64,000 nt of DNA from Halocaridina rubra (GCA_037179515.1 JAXCGZ010003826.1:25001-89000), one strand, 5' to 3'. Positions 1-33,189 are shown, numbered from the stretch's first letter. The notes: generated from the sequence alone by a model not told the origin. Program-made: numbers and translations.

Positions 1-33
<33 letters not shown>

Positions 34-111
34 ACCTATTCATGGAGTGTATAAGTTATATCCTCAGGGTATGGTTGTGATGCCATATCTCTTTTTCAGG
101 TTCTTTTCAGC

Positions 112-119
<8 letters not shown>

Positions 120-169
<50 letters not shown>

Positions 170-179
170 AATAATTATT

Positions 180-246
<67 letters not shown>
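120..246. repeat. (ATT)n array at RET splice acceptor
   Basis: Imperfect ATT repeat ending five bases before the TTTTCAG acceptor at 251. Confidence 0.97.
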
Positions 247-251
247 TTCAG

Positions 252-6472
<6,221 letters not shown>

Positions 6473-8283
6473 GATATTCATCCAGTTCCAACGTTTGCAA
6501 CAACACTATTTACTCCTATTGTAGTATTGGAGGTCCACAATGTTGTCAGTGTCTCATAGTGCAATCACTGGATGTGTTCAGCACTTACGAGGTCAAACTG
6601 GGTATGGTTTGTGCTTACACCAATGACTGAACAGGGATATGTATATTGTTCAATGATTTTCAGGCGAAATATTACATATGCTCTCCTACATATACGTATA
6701 CAAATATGTGAATGTTGTCTTATAGCGACATTTTGCTTTCCTGAAATCGAAATTATTTTAAAAAGAAGAGATATATTACAAAGCCTGCGGCCGGGAGTGT
6801 TATACATAAAAAAGAACTGATTACAGCCACAAAATACACTACTTATATTGATAAAGTGTGTTTTTCTACTGGCTGCATTGTTCGTCGGCATGGGCGAAGG
6901 TATGAAAATAGTTTATTTAAGAATCTTCAGACGATAAACTCATGTTTCATATGAAAAGCAAGAAAACACTTGATTCTAATCAACTGCCGTAGAAGATAAT
7001 AGTCATATAATGTTTTATCTGTGGTCTGTCAAATTTGGTTTACAGTCACTTGAAGACCAGGTGCATAAACTGTCTGTGCACAGCGTAGAGATTACAGAGT
7101 GGTGCATAGCTTTTTCTGTTGAAAGAGTTCATTAGAGTATAGTCTCTGTCCACAGTAGAGAATGTGTGCTAAATCATTCTGTAGTTTTGAAAATGGAAGG
7201 AACCTCATCAAGTGTTACAACTTACATGAAGTTCTATTCTAGTTCCTTATTGGAAACATATTCAGGTGTTGAATATAGAAACGTGAAATTTTAATATGAC
7301 AGTTGCATGGACTAAAATTTCGCTTCGAAACTGTGAAGATTGTCATATTTTCTATAATTATTTCTTAGTAAGCATGATATTTGTCGTCATAAATGCCAAA
7401 CTGTTTACCTGAAGAAGTTACTTAGCACACACGAGGCATACCTTTAATCTAGCAAATTTAGAACTCGTGATGAAGCCCGATTCGCTGCCCAACTTGGACC
7501 ACAGAAGCCGAAGAATGGTTCCGAGGTATGTGCCAGAACTCCGTAGAAGACCACAGGATGAGAAATCTTTTGAAATCACAGCTTCATTCTCAAAGTAAAT
7601 ATCAATTCTCTTTTCGGATTTTCCTAATTTGATTTCCTTTTGCTGCCATAGCTGTATATGTATTATTAAGTGGAACTTTTTTCTTCTTTATTGAAGATTC
7701 ATTTCTATTCACATGGACTCCTTCCCCCTCTGTGGTCCTGTGTATACTGAAGAAATGCCCACGGAGGCATTTCAGTAGGGGCAGATGGTTTGTGTCTGGC
7801 TTCCGCGCACAACATAGGCAAGCAATGGCCTCAGTACCTGCAGTCACTTTAGTAAATCATTGCCGATTTTTTGTACCACTGTCAATCAGATATATGCGTA
7901 ATAATGTGATGCTTTGAAGTGTCTGGCCATAGTTATTAGGTATTAATTAGTGCTTAGAGGTAAATATATATATAAATAGTAGACTATATTGGTGTTGCCA
8001 AATGTGACCCCATGTTTGTTTGTTTTTTTTTCTCTTGCAATACAGAATATTCTCTTTTTTTTATTCTCCTTGTTCCCTTTGTCCAACTTTTTTCTTCTTC
8101 TTTTGCTCAATTTACACTAAGACATGTTTATATATTATAGCAGTTAAGATATAGTGGTCTTGTTAGTATACCACTTTTACATCACGCAATGTGAAAGCTT
8201 GGTGAAGAGGTAGCAGATTTTTTTTCCTCCTATGTTTGTAGAAGTTTTTAGTATTGTGTATCCTCCAGTTATTCATATCCTCA

Positions 8284-8450
8284 TTTTATGTGACCTTATT
8301 AGTCCCCATTATGAGGGCAAATACTGATAGATTGGAGTTGGGGAATTAAGGCTAGATGTTGTTCTTAACGCTCCTCCCTGTGCTGGGCTTGATTGTAGGT
8401 CTGTCACCTCTCAAGTTGAGTATTCTACCACTACACTACCGCTGTTATTC
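8284..8450 (-). mobile_element. SINE family 2
   Basis: Reverse copy: TTTTATGTGAC, GGAGTTGGGGAATTAAGGCT, AGGTCTGTCACC and the tRNA-like end CTACCACTACACTACCGC. Confidence 0.8.
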
Positions 8451-8887
8451 ATATATATAACAGATTAAGTGTTGAATTGTAGTGACTATCTCCTGTCATG
8501 GATGCATATATTATATATGAAACAAAAGTTTTGTTACAGTGGTGATCTTGCTGAACTATCAACACGAAAAGAATTATTGGACTCTAAACTATCAACATGA
8601 ATATATTATTTGTTTCTGTCCCTAAACAAGATAAATATAGGTATAAAATCCACCCTTTTATAGTGATAATTATTCTAGCATAATGTCATATGCAGCTAAG
8701 ACCAGCAAGGTGACCACAACTAAACAAAAAAGGGAGGGCATTAGGGCTAAATTATACCCTGCCCATCCTCATCTCTTTCATTAGCTTTTCTGAAAAATTA
8801 AACTTCTTGGAGGATGGGAAATGCAACTCCTATCTCCTCTATCCCTCTTAATTGGCTCTTACAACATGGAGAAAATTATGTTGTTGT

Positions 8888-8985
8888 TGTTTACCGTTTT
8901 GTTATTTTAATCCCCATTCAATGAGGGTGACACAGACAGGTTAGAACTGGGAGATTTAGGCTGAATGCCTTAATGACCCAGGAAA
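8888..8985 (-). mobile_element. SINE family 2, partial
   Basis: Reverse 3' half only: GTTGTTTACCGTTTTGTTA, CCCCATTCAATGAGGGTGAC and GGTTAGAACTGGGAGATTTA. Confidence 0.75.
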
Positions 8986-9927
8986 CCTTATACAGTATTC
9001 TGTGGTAACAATGTTGTGAAGTTACTATACTTTGTTCATATGTTGCTATACTTTCTTCATGAAAAGTTACTATATTTTTTTCCGTTCCTGCACATGAACT
9101 CTACGCTCCTTCTTCATCAAGCTTCTGATTATTATGTTATTGTGTTTTATTGGTAATTCCCAGCAAGTAACAATGATTAGTTAGATATGTTTTTTAGGTA
9201 CAATAGAAGTATGAATTAGGGTATTGATGTTCTGTACAGAGTCACCAAAGCTTGTATAATGAAAATTAAAGTGTGATCTGCTGTAATCAAATGCTAAAAC
9301 ATAAGGACTTGATATTCAAAGGCTGTTCTAGATTAACATTTCACAGTGCTAACATGACTTTTTTATTATTATTATTATTATTATTATTTCATACACTTCC
9401 TGATGTGGATAGCTAAATTATATGACATCGGTAAATTGGTTTCCAATATAATAAAGCAGCAAGCTGTGGGATACTGTCTGTAAACAAATTTCGTGTGTGA
9501 ATGCAGTGAGTCATAAGTTTCATAGTTGTTGTTTTTTCTTTTTAATATGGTTGTTGGCAGATTATTTCATTGTAGAGATAATCGTTAATACGTCTCTTGA
9601 TGAGTTGACTGGTCACGGCTTTTACTTTACTTTGATTTGGTTGATATTTGAAAATAACAACAATATTTTACATTATGAAATGAAATATGGATGTTACAGT
9701 AATAAGCACAGGTGTAAGATTATGGACATTGCTCTGTTTCTGAATAATGTTCCTATGGTATTGTTGCTGTGGTGTACATACTGCACATGTTACATCCATT
9801 ACATTAGTAGCTTTATAGACACAACATGTGTGCCCTGTTGCTAAGTGTTGTGAGGACTGGCATGGATTCACTTTAATTCTTGCATTAATACAAATCTTAA
9901 AAATTCATTTAGTTTATCTGCTGTTTT

Positions 9928-10087
9928 GTGTGGCACTATAAACCCCCACTAGAATATGGTTGGATACAAACAGGTTGGGGTTGGGAAATTAAGGCTGGAT
10001 GCCCTTCCTAATGCTCCACGGTGAGCTTGAGCACGGGTTTGTAACTTCCTGAATCGTGCGCTTTAACCACTGCACTACCGCAGTCTT
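9928..10087 (-). mobile_element. SINE family 2
   Basis: Reverse copy with GGTTGGGGTTGGGAAATTAA, GGATGCCCTTCCTAATGC and the tRNA-like end GCGCTTTAACCACTGCACTA. Confidence 0.82.
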
Positions 10088-10304
10088 CTTTATAAATCGT
10101 GTAGTAAGGGAAGTTATTTCAAAATAGGCTGCTTAGTTATACATGTCTGTACATGCGAATTACAGAGTTCGTGTGTATGTATTGGTGTCTGTGTGAGTGT
10201 GTGTACTTTGCATAATAAGTAGTAAAATATAAGATGTGAATGTACTGTTGAGTAATGCTTAAAAGGGGTGCACATTTTCGAAAGCATAAATAAGAAAAGT
10301 AAAG

Positions 10305-10520
10305 AATCAAAGGAGCATATTAGAAAGTATCAAAGGATAGGAAATATCAAAGGAGCATTGTAGACATTATCAAATAAGCATTTTAGAAAGTATCAAATGA
10401 GCATTTTAGTATCAAAGGAGCATTTTGTAGAGTATCAAAGGAGCATATTAGAACTTATCAAAGGAGCATTGTAGAGAATATCAAAGGAGCATTTTAGAAA
10501 GTATTAAGAGGACCATTTTA
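10305..10520. repeat. Minisatellite, ~25-bp unit
   Basis: About eight irregular units of ATCAAAGGAGCATTTTAGAA with variable spacing. Confidence 0.88.
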
Positions 10521-11842
10521 GAAGCATTAAATATCCACTTCTTTGAAATTTAAATGATCCAGAAGGATTCTGATGGGGGCAATGCCTCCCTTGAAAATTT
10601 ACGCAATAAAATGAGTCCTTAGATTTAGTTCCTGTTTGCATGTCAAACTTGATGCCTACTTGAGCCTAATGAACAGCTAAGAATCTCAAGCCCTTTAGTT
10701 TGCAATTAAGCTTAATATGCATATGTATATATATATACATATGCATACATTACATGTATAGTCAGAAGCTTTTTAACTAGTTTTTTGTGATCATTTCAAC
10801 TTAAGGGCAAAAAACAAACAGGACACCTACTGTAACTCCAAAATTCATGGGTTCCCTGGAAAAAAAATTTAGCAGGTATCATATACTATGTCATTTAAGT
10901 GTCTAATACATCACATATAATACACCAGAGAACACTGGTTTATTTTGTACTTTTAACCATACAGGTAATATATGTGTAATTATAAAACTAGAAAAAAAAA
11001 ATCTTACCAAAACATTTATCAATGCAATACAATCAAGCCATGCATTTCCATACGAGTAACAATCAGGAATTGTTTCCCAGCGCTGTAATTAAAAAAGTAT
11101 TTAAATTTATAAGAATTGATGAAGAGAAATTGCCGCATAGTACGTTAGTAGAAAAAAATATATTTATTTTTTTACCAGTAGAATACGCTATACTTGCTGG
11201 AACATTGAACTAAATCTCATAATACATTTATGGTATATTACAAATGTGTGTTCTCAAAAATATCTTTTTTTTTTCCTTTTTTAAAAACAGAGATTTTCTC
11301 GACATCTCTATTTCATTTTATCTTTTCATATATTTTACTTCTTCGGTATATAAAAAATATATCCTTGAAGAATTTTTGTTTTTATACAGGACTCTGTGTA
11401 TATCAATATTTCTTTTATCTTCTATTACAGTTAAAGAAAAATATATTTCCTTTCAATTTCATTCAGGTTTTTCTGTATATCTACCTGTTGCTTTAATTTC
11501 ACTAACCTAACCTAACTTAACTTTTCTGAATTATAAATAAAAAGCTCTCTTATTGTTCTCTTACAGAATTTGTATACATCTCCACATTCTTTCAATTTCT
11601 AATCATAAAAAATCTTAAGATTAAATAATATTAGCCATGTATGGTGTATAAACATGTATAGATAAATACAATTTATAAATTTATATAGATGAGTAATTCA
11701 TTAGCAGTACAGTCTGTAATTTACTTTAGAATTTTTGCTATTGATTATTTTTAGCATTATTGAAACCGGATTCTATTATTTTCTTGATAAAAATTTATAG
11801 GGATTTCTAGGGAGAGAATATAGTCTGTTGTTCATTTATTGC

Positions 11843-12008
11843 CATTTTATGTGTCACTATTTATCCCCATTCCTTTGAAGATGGACACAGATAGGCTGGT
11901 GCTGGGAATTATGGTTGGATGCCCTTCCAATTGCCCCGTGGTGTGCACAAACACAGGTTTCATCACTTCCCGAGTCAAATGCTCTATCTACTGCACTTTC
12001 ACAGTCCC
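11843..12008 (-). mobile_element. SINE family 2
   Basis: Reverse copy with TTTATGTGTCACTATTTATC, GGATGCCCTTCCAATTGCC and the tRNA-like end GCTCTATCTACTGCACTTTC. Confidence 0.82.
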
Positions 12009-12242
12009 TGTGAGAATATAGAAAAAAGTTATTTAATGTTATATTCACAAATGGTTTCATATAACTGCACATAGTACAGTACTTAAAAATTATGTAAACA
12101 AAGCTTTTGATTTTCTCATGTATTTTTCTCTTTCATTAAATTGATGACTTGTCTTTTTAAGAGCTTGGATCAATACAAATTGTAATCTAACTTTACATGT
12201 GCTGAAGACCCTATTTTTTCTTACAGTTTTGAACATAACATT

Positions 12243-12396
12243 GTTTTACTGTATTATGTGTTGCTGTTGATACCCATTCAAAGAGAAAAACAGGGACAGC
12301 TTGGAGGTATGGAATTATGGCTTAATGCCCTTGCCAACGCCCCAGGTCCGTCACTTCCAGAGTTGAGTGCTCTAACCACTGTACTATCGCAGTTCC
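12243..12396 (-). mobile_element. SINE family 2, left member of an inverted pair
   Basis: Reverse copy ending GCTCTAACCACTGTACTATC. It is placed head-to-head with the copy that follows. Confidence 0.82.
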
Positions 12397-12407
12397 CAAT
12401 TTTGAAT

Positions 12408-12570
12408 ACGGTAGCGTATTGGTTACAGCACTCGACTCGGGGAGTGACAGACCCGCATTCGATCCCCTCGCACGGCATTAGGAAGGGTATCCTGCCTTAA
12501 TTGCAAAGCTCCAACCTGTGTCCATCCCTTAATGGAGAATAATACCGACACATAACACGGCAAACAAGTT
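12408..12570 (+). mobile_element. SINE family 2, right member of an inverted pair
   Basis: Forward copy: GGTAGCGTATTGGTTACAGC (A-box), CATTCGATCCCC (B-box), GGAAGGGTATCCTGCCTTAA, AGCTCCAACCTGTGTCCATC, ending GACACATAACACGGCAAAC. Confidence 0.85.
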
Positions 12571-12751
12571 TTGGCATAATTGTCCATTTTTCCTCTCATT
12601 GCCCAGGCATATTATTAGAACTTTTGGGGTACTTTAGAAATTAAGTGTATAATGATTTTTAACCTCCACAAGTAAGTGCATATCCAAAACAATCACAAGG
12701 ACTTGAGAGAATGTACATATGCGCACGAGAGATGTATAGGCCTACTAAAGA

Positions 12752-12857
12752 AGAGTAACCTCAGGCTGCTCTAGGGTTATTTATACTGTATTTAGAAGGC
12801 AAATCATCTTACATAACAGTTTATGGGGTTCTGAGGGTTGTTCATCTTTACAAGATC
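12752..12857. mobile_element. Short MITE-like repeat (GTAACCCC family)
   Basis: AGAGTAACCTCAGGCTGCTC, then AGTTTATGGGGTTCTGAGGG. Second copy of the family. Confidence 0.65.
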
Positions 12858-14871
12858 TAAAACCGCCTTTGAAAATTAGCATAGGCTGAAATTTGCCGTT
12901 TTGGGGAACTGTGTCACTTCAAGCATCTAAATAAAATTATCAGAATTGCTAATAAAAGAATACGATATTGCTTATAAAAGAATCTGAGAATTGTTAATAA
13001 TGTTCTTATATATAAAATGCACTTATGTACTTGTTATCTTTTAGCACTATTATAATTTTAATTTCGTTTGTATGATTGGAATATCTAGCTCCTCATATCT
13101 TGATTAGGTGTCTTTTTGCTTCACAAAAAACCTTTCTTTCATTCTTATGATTGTAATCATATGCATCAATGCTTGTGAAGTACAGTAGTAGTTTACAGTA
13201 TATGTTATCCTATGAACATCAAGTTTGTCATTAAAAATATTAGTATTTGAATTACAGGAAGGAAAAGTGACGATTTTTTACCTATCAGCTTAAAACATGT
13301 CACCCTACTTAAAATTTCTAGTATTAAGAAGAAAAGAAAGCTGGTTTCCTATTCCATCCATCTTGAAATCAAAATTGTTATAATAATGTCCAAAGATGTA
13401 AATAATTATATTTGATGGTTTATGAATTCTCTGTAGCTCGTGATTACGCTGAAGTGATGAGTGTATAACGCAATATACAAGTTTATTAAATGGATATTTT
13501 AGTTTCATTGTTGATTATACAGAGGTATTGATTAAACAAAAGTTAATTTTTTATTATATAAATTTAATACAGATACGATGAATTCTTCTAAATATCTATC
13601 ACGTATTATTTATTATGTTAATGGTTTCCGAATGTAATTTTATATATTGTGAAATGTAATTTATTTCATGTAAAAGCATATAATGATGTCTAAATTTATT
13701 GTTACAGCTGACTGTATATTATAAATGATTATTTAATTTTAATTACTATAATGTACCACATACTTATGATAGGCAGTGTTTTCGTTGTATAATTACATAT
13801 TGAGTACTATACTGTTGGAGAGATCAGGTTCAACTACACTCTTTCTCATGCTTGAATGAAATGTTGGATATCTATTTATTGTATGTTTGTTACTGAAAAC
13901 GGTCTCTTACATGTGAATGTGTGCTTTGACTCGGCCACCTCCCTAACAAGGATTGCAGCCATTTTGTGTGTGTGCATGTCTCAGTAACAACATATACAGA
14001 CAGTATGACTTCACGTTTAGAACAAACTGCTTTTACTACTAATAACAATATTATTTTTTCTCAGGAGAGGATAAACCGATCCCTTGTATCTAAATTCTTT
14101 TGCTACAGTTGTGGCCACCTTGCTGGCTTAGTAAGATATTGTCTCATTAAAAATATAAAGATAGTCTCTGACTTACGACGGGGTACAGTTCCAACCAACC
14201 CGTCATAAGCTGAACCAGCTGTAAGTTGGATTATTGCATCAATGCAAAAATGATCGATAGGGACTGTAGTGTAGTAAAACACAAATTATGTATCTTTATG
14301 TCATACTGTTGGGTCTTTATCTATAGCACTTTCATATATTTGTTATTATTCAATATTTATTTATAAACTCTTTCTCTTAGAAAGTCAGGTCATTTGGAAG
14401 TCGAGCATATCATAAATTGCAGACCCACTGTACTGCAGTTTCTTCAAAACTGTGTAAGTGAAATTGTCTCAAATAGTGTTTATAATACAATTATTATTAT
14501 TATTATTATTATTATAGCCATTTTTTTAATCACTTATTTTTCAGCTCTATTGATGTATGTACTTTTCTCAAATGACTTATTTTGATTTTTATCTTTTGAT
14601 TACAATGGTAACTGATGGATTATTATTTATATAAAAAGTTTTACTACATGCAAAGTATAGATTACCTGTAAGATTTCAAAGCCAGCTCACATTTCCTACT
14701 AGATAGCATTAAGAGCTAAGTTTAACCAGATTGGCCTAACCTAACCATACTTAATGATGAGGAATCTGTTCTGAATCATGAACATACTGAATCATATACA
14801 GTATATGAAATACAGTACTGTATATGAACGCAGTAAAACACTGCCCGAATTCTTAAGACTGTACTGCTTTG

Positions 14872-14990
<119 letters not shown>

Positions 14991-15696
14991 TCGTAATGTA
15001 TAGATTATTATTATTATTATTATTATTACTAACTTGCAGCTCATATTACATTGTATATAACTTAACATGCTACTAGTAATGTCACTTATGTCATTATTTT
15101 ACATTTCAGTCTATTTAAATTTCTTTAAAAATCAAATGCTTATAGGTTACATTATTTATTCATAAATATTATTTTAGCCTTGTGGGAATATATAGATGTT
15201 TTATATTTACTGAATTATTAGAATTTTATACAAAGAATTATTTTTTAAGTAATTTATATACACACTCTGCTTATCATTCAGTCGCATAATATGCAGTCTG
15301 TCTTAAAATGTAGTATTCTGGGAGTATGTTTAAAGCTCGTGTTTTTTTTTTACAAGACATTAATTTATTAATTTTGAACAAGAACTGTACAGATAACGTT
15401 CATGTGGTAACATTTTAAAAAGTAAAAAAAAAAAAAACTCCCGTTTTTCTGAAGCTTCATTTTATAATACTCTGCAAGCTTTTCTATAAATATGTGCATA
15501 TACATTAATTTATTGTTTACATAATTTTTTTAAGACAATGCATTCCTGAATGCATTCATGAGCGAAAACATACTTAAAAACTTGTAATCTGAGAGTCAAA
15601 ATCAACTTAGCCTCACTCTATATAGATAAGAAAATATTACAGTATACAGTATAATGTTGTGCTTTGTAAATGTTTATAAGAAAAATTTACATATAC

Positions 15697-15707
15697 AGTA
15701 TATATAT

Positions 15708-15791
<84 letters not shown>
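15697..15791. repeat. (TA)n array
   Basis: About 47 TA units with one phase slip. Confidence 0.98.
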
Positions 15792-15793
<2 letters not shown>

Positions 15794-17951
15794 AAGGTTT
15801 CACCAAATAGCTAATGAAATATTGTCTATGTATAAACCACTAAATGTTAATAAATTTCCTTGTGTTCTTCTTTGTAGTTTGGGAAGGAATCAAGACTCGC
15901 GCTCTGTGACTTAAAAATTCTTCAAATGTTGAAGAATATAAGTTTTTGCTCGTTTATTAGTCATTGCTTTTTAATTGTCAGTGCAATATACCCTTATCAT
16001 TTGCCCTTATAAATTGTGCTATACTGTTGATTTTCTTCATGTCTTTTTGCAGTAAATAATAAGTGTGAACTTGTGTTCAGTTGCAGAAGAAAATTATTTT
16101 TTTATAAATTAGTTATATCATGTAAAAATAATAATTATTATTATTACTATTATTATAATTATTATTAAAGTGCAAAACTATTAAGAAATTTCTCAGGAAT
16201 AGATGTAGGTTTAATATTACCCCTAATTTTTGCATTATTGTATTACCATGTATCTCTGTTTTCTCTACATTCTAAGCTTATTAAACAGCTTTTTGTATTA
16301 ATTTTTGTTTGAACGTACTTCAGTTATGCTTCACTGTCCTCCCTGTCTCTTGAAAAAATATCTAAAATTTGTGTGTATGTGCGAGTGTGTATACTGATCA
16401 AATTCTACGTAAAATTTTCATGAACAAGTTTTCTTCTTCTTCATTGTAGGATTCTAGATTCCCTCCTTAAACAATGCTGTTGTATGTATACATTTATTGT
16501 TCAGTGATAATTATGATGGGAATGATATAATAGTAATTAATAACATGTTTTTTGATAATCATATAGTCTAATCTTGGTTACTTTTACAATGCTTGTGAAA
16601 AAGCAATTCAGAAAAACACAAGAAAATATTTCACTGAATGTAGTCCTAATTCACTGAATATTACTTGCTGAGCACAAAATAATATATCATTTAACTGTCA
16701 AAATAAAATGCAAAATTGTAAGATAAATATACCAATAAATTAAAAAAAAAAGTGGCAAGTTTTGTATAATCATTTAAGATCCATATAGCAGCCATGTGTC
16801 ACAATGGGCACTCAAATTATAATTTATCTAGACTTAGACTTTTTCTTGTTATCTAAATCCACGTTTTCGAGATTATTTCTTTCCAACCCTAATGCCTTAT
16901 TTGAAATCGGTAGGATAGCCACAACTGTAACAGAATTTTGGTTGCAGGACTTCAGTGCATCATCCTCAACTCTCCTATCTGTTTGTATTTAGAGGGAAAA
17001 AAGATAGGGAAATTGCCAACCCCACATTCCCCTACATACAGTACTTTTCTATGGAATTGTTGGGAAGTCAATTTCCTCTCCGGAGACTCCTTTGACATGC
17101 AGGGAGTACAAGGGTTGAACGATCTCTATCATCCCATCAGGGCTTAGATGATAATGACTGAATAAATTGCAAATGTTGTTTCCTGTTTTATGTGTCACTA
17201 TTAATCCCATTCTTATATGGTTGGAGACACAGGATGGAGTTGAGGAATTTAAAGTCACATATGCAGCCTGCAAAAGATAATTTTTGTATTTACTGTACTC
17301 CCTATCAGGTTTATCTATGGAAAATACTCACGAGAACTGACCTCTACATTGGTTGTATGTCTCAAAGCAAATCCAGCCCAGACCATAGGTGTCCTAATTT
17401 CTGCGGATTTGAGTTCGCAAACCAATGAAAAAAATGTAGTCACATATAACAAAAACACCATAAAAAATAGCCTGACACAACTGAAGCCTCTTCCAGGTTC
17501 TCAAGCCCTGTGAGGGGCAGAGTCGACAGGGGCCTTCCTCAAAGACTTGGGGCTGTCCAGCTAAAAAGCTTAAGAAACAACAACAAAAACTTTAAATAAC
17601 ATACCAAAAGACAACTCTGGGCACAGGTTGGTCATGGAAGTGTTGTAGTATTGCTCTCTTAGCTGACTAATCTATTAATTCTGCTGCAGCTTTAACATGA
17701 GTTTCTGCCTCTTTGAGTTGGAGGTATACATTGGACTGGTCACCTAAAGGAGCATCTTTAGAAAATTATCTTCTCTATACATGTAAATTAAATATCAGAA
17801 TGATATTCCTGTAAAAATAAAATGCTTCGAGTATTTCATAGCCCAATGAAAGAATATTGCTTCCATCCAAACTTGTAATACGCATTGAGGGCACCACACT
17901 CCATAACCCTCATCAAAACCACCCAGCATTGGGTCTGTGTTACAAGACTGA

Positions 17952-18155
17952 CAGTAAACACCTCATGTGCAATATTCTGCATACACATATAACGGCTGCA
18001 ATCCACCTTCCACAGGGGATGGCTGAGTCAAAACACATATATTGACAGGCAATAAACACTTCATTAACGACATTATATTCTGCATATACATATAAAGGCC
18101 GCAATCCTCCATCCACAGTGGATGACTGAGTCAAAGCAGATATATTCACTAGCAA
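17952..18155. repeat. Two-copy ~98-bp tandem duplication
   Basis: Both units contain ATTCTGCATA(C/T)ACATATAA, GG(C/T)(T/C)GCAATCC and GGATG(G/A)CTGAGTCAAA. They lie about 0.5-0.7 kb beyond the TUSC3 stop. Confidence 0.85.
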
Positions 18156-18351
18156 ACCATAACTCAATCACTCCTCTTGGCTTCTTGGGGATAAAGGGCC
18201 ATTATAATTCACTACCACCCACCACCTTGCTTGGGTCACCCACGGGGTAAATGGGTAAAGTAAATTTTTCTGACCAACCCATATTCATGCACCCCAGAAC
18301 ATACACCAAAGATGTAATGTAACAAATTTTAGATGGAGAAGAAAATAAACA

Positions 18352-18357
18352 TTTATT
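18352..18357 (-). promoter_or_regulatory. Candidate poly(A) signal for TUSC3
   Basis: AATAAA on the minus strand, about 270 bases after the TUSC3 stop. In AT-rich DNA this can occur by chance. Confidence 0.4.
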
Positions 18358-18627
18358 CCATTTTGTATACAAATGTTCAAATTGTATGTGTAAGGCATAT
18401 AGGCAAATATAACTATACAAAAATCTATGCACAAGAAGCCCTTATTTAATAAAAGCAAGGAAATGCTCTCCATATATGCAAATATTATTAACATGTAAAT
18501 ATATTAATCTTTACAATTAAACAATGAATAAGAAGTTGTTTTTAACAGTACAAAATTCAATGTAGAGAGTAAAATAGGCACTACCACTCTCCTCTTTTTC
18601 CTTTGAGGTTTTTAAGTTCCACTAGAA

Positions 18628-30477
<11,850 letters not shown>

Positions 30478-31487
30478 TGCTGTTGTTGTCAAAAGATAAA
30501 ATGACACCCACTAAAAGGTGGTTGGAATGGGAGAGAGAGATTAAAAGTAATATGTCTTACAAATTTTTCTTAAAACATTTCATTATTAGATAAAGGTATA
30601 GTATATTAGAATCCTATAATATCTATTTCCATAAATTACATAAAACACATTTTAATTCTATACTAATATGTTTAAAAAGTTGAAGTCCATGAAAAACTAT
30701 TTGTATATGTAAATATTTTATATATATGCAGTATTTCCATCATTAGTACATTCAAAGCTTAATCAGATATAATTTAACTTTTTAGCTTCAATAACATCAT
30801 AATTAGGCATTATATTTCTTATTCGAGGATAGAAGTTGACTATATAAATAGAGCTATTACTCTATTTTGTTATTTCAATGCCTAGAAGGTAGTGATTCTC
30901 TCGGAATTGTCTTGTTTACATCAGATGTATAGATGAAACACTAACAGAGATAAATAGAATCTAATGCTTCTCTTCTGTCAATTTGTAGTATGTATTAATC
31001 TAAATAGTTTCAAATCCTTCAATATTTTTACAATAGGAATACAAATTATGAAAATTATAATCTACCAATAAATTAAAGATATTTTATACTTTTCTAATGT
31101 TGACTAATTGTTCTTTTATATTTGTAGTTACATATAGGTAATAAGGATTTAATGCATCTCAAACATATCTATATGATCCTATGTTTCCCATACAGTTATC
31201 TATATTTGTCATCTTCGAGACCGGGCTGTCGGGCGTTGATTGGTCGAAGCAGACAGTGAGTACAGTACCACCTGTAGAATTAATACTGTAGTTGAGAAAT
31301 AAAATCGATTGGTACATAGGAGCATCTCTCTGCGCCATAATTAATGCTCGTAGTAAAATCTAGAACCCTGTCCTAGCTTCATTATTGTGTGTCTTTGCTC
31401 ATGCACGGACAAAATTGAATTGCATGCTAGCAAAAGACCATTTATGATAATGTTTTATATTTTTCAATGTACGTTATGTATAAATTA

Positions 31488-31647
<160 letters not shown>

Positions 31648-31689
31648 AATAATTTATTCACGAAATGCGCGTGCATTTTAAAATCCTAA

Positions 31690-32387
<698 letters not shown>

Positions 32388-32839
32388 AGAGAGAGAGATT
32401 TAACACTGGTAATGCATTAATATAATACTGATAATAATTTTTGAGTAGCAACACCAGTATAACATGCCTTTACTGAATATAAGATAAATATATCTTTCTA
32501 ATAATACGAATGGCTCAGTATATAAATAAGGTACTTCAGATAAGCCTAATTCCTTATCAGTTAAGTAAATTAAAGTTGACCATACGATGTAAGAGAGAGA
32601 GAGAGAGAGAGAGAGTCATTGGGGAGGCAGTAACAAAAGAAAGACAGTCTGTCTGACAGTGGCCGGTGGAACAACTATTGTTGTCCTAGAGAGCAGTATC
32701 GATACGATACAGTATTAGGTAGAGACGGTTGAAGGTCTTCTCTCGACAATGTAAGTATAATATTGATGACAGAAAAGAGTGATAGATGCTTATATATTGA
32801 AGCAATCTATGCCTTAGAGCTACTCATCTTTCGTGTGTG

Positions 32840-33119
32840 ATTACCTAATTGTGCTTACGGGAAAGAACCCCAAGCTCGTAACTTCCCGTCTCCTCATCGG
32901 TTCCATTTTGTACTTAGTGATATTTATCATACTTGTCCTTAAAACTATGGTTTGAGATAACATTGACTACCTCCTCGATTAGCGAATTCCAATTATCAAC
33001 TACTCTTACACTAAAAAGGTACTTCCTTGCATCCTGCAAAAAAGTTTTCTTACGAAACTTCAAACTATGACCTCTAATCTTCTAGCTTCGAGTGATGGTA
33101 AGTCTAATTCCCTCAGCCT

Positions 33120-33120
<1 letters not shown>
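32840..33120 (-). mobile_element. 3' fragment of the CR1-like LINE, internally deleted
   Basis: Starts with the reversed 3' terminus (ATTACCTAATTGTG) and runs to CTCAGCCTC. About 100 bases of the C-terminal coding part are missing compared with other copies. Its 5' break abuts (TG)n. Confidence 0.88.

Positions 33121-33121
<1 letters not shown>

Positions 33122-33189
<68 letters not shown>
33122..33189. repeat. (TG)n array between two LINE copies
   Basis: About 34 TG units separating two minus-strand LINE fragments. Confidence 0.98.

Noticed and set aside
11230..11510. Phe/Ile/Tyr-rich frames of 88 residues
   Set aside because: Composition follows the T-rich background; no domain, and two overlapping frames show the same bias.
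11502..11522. Interstitial CCTAA repeats as telomere remnant
   Set aside because: Only two to three units, as also at 35.7 and 48.3 kb. Too short to call arthropod (TTAGG)n telomere sequence.
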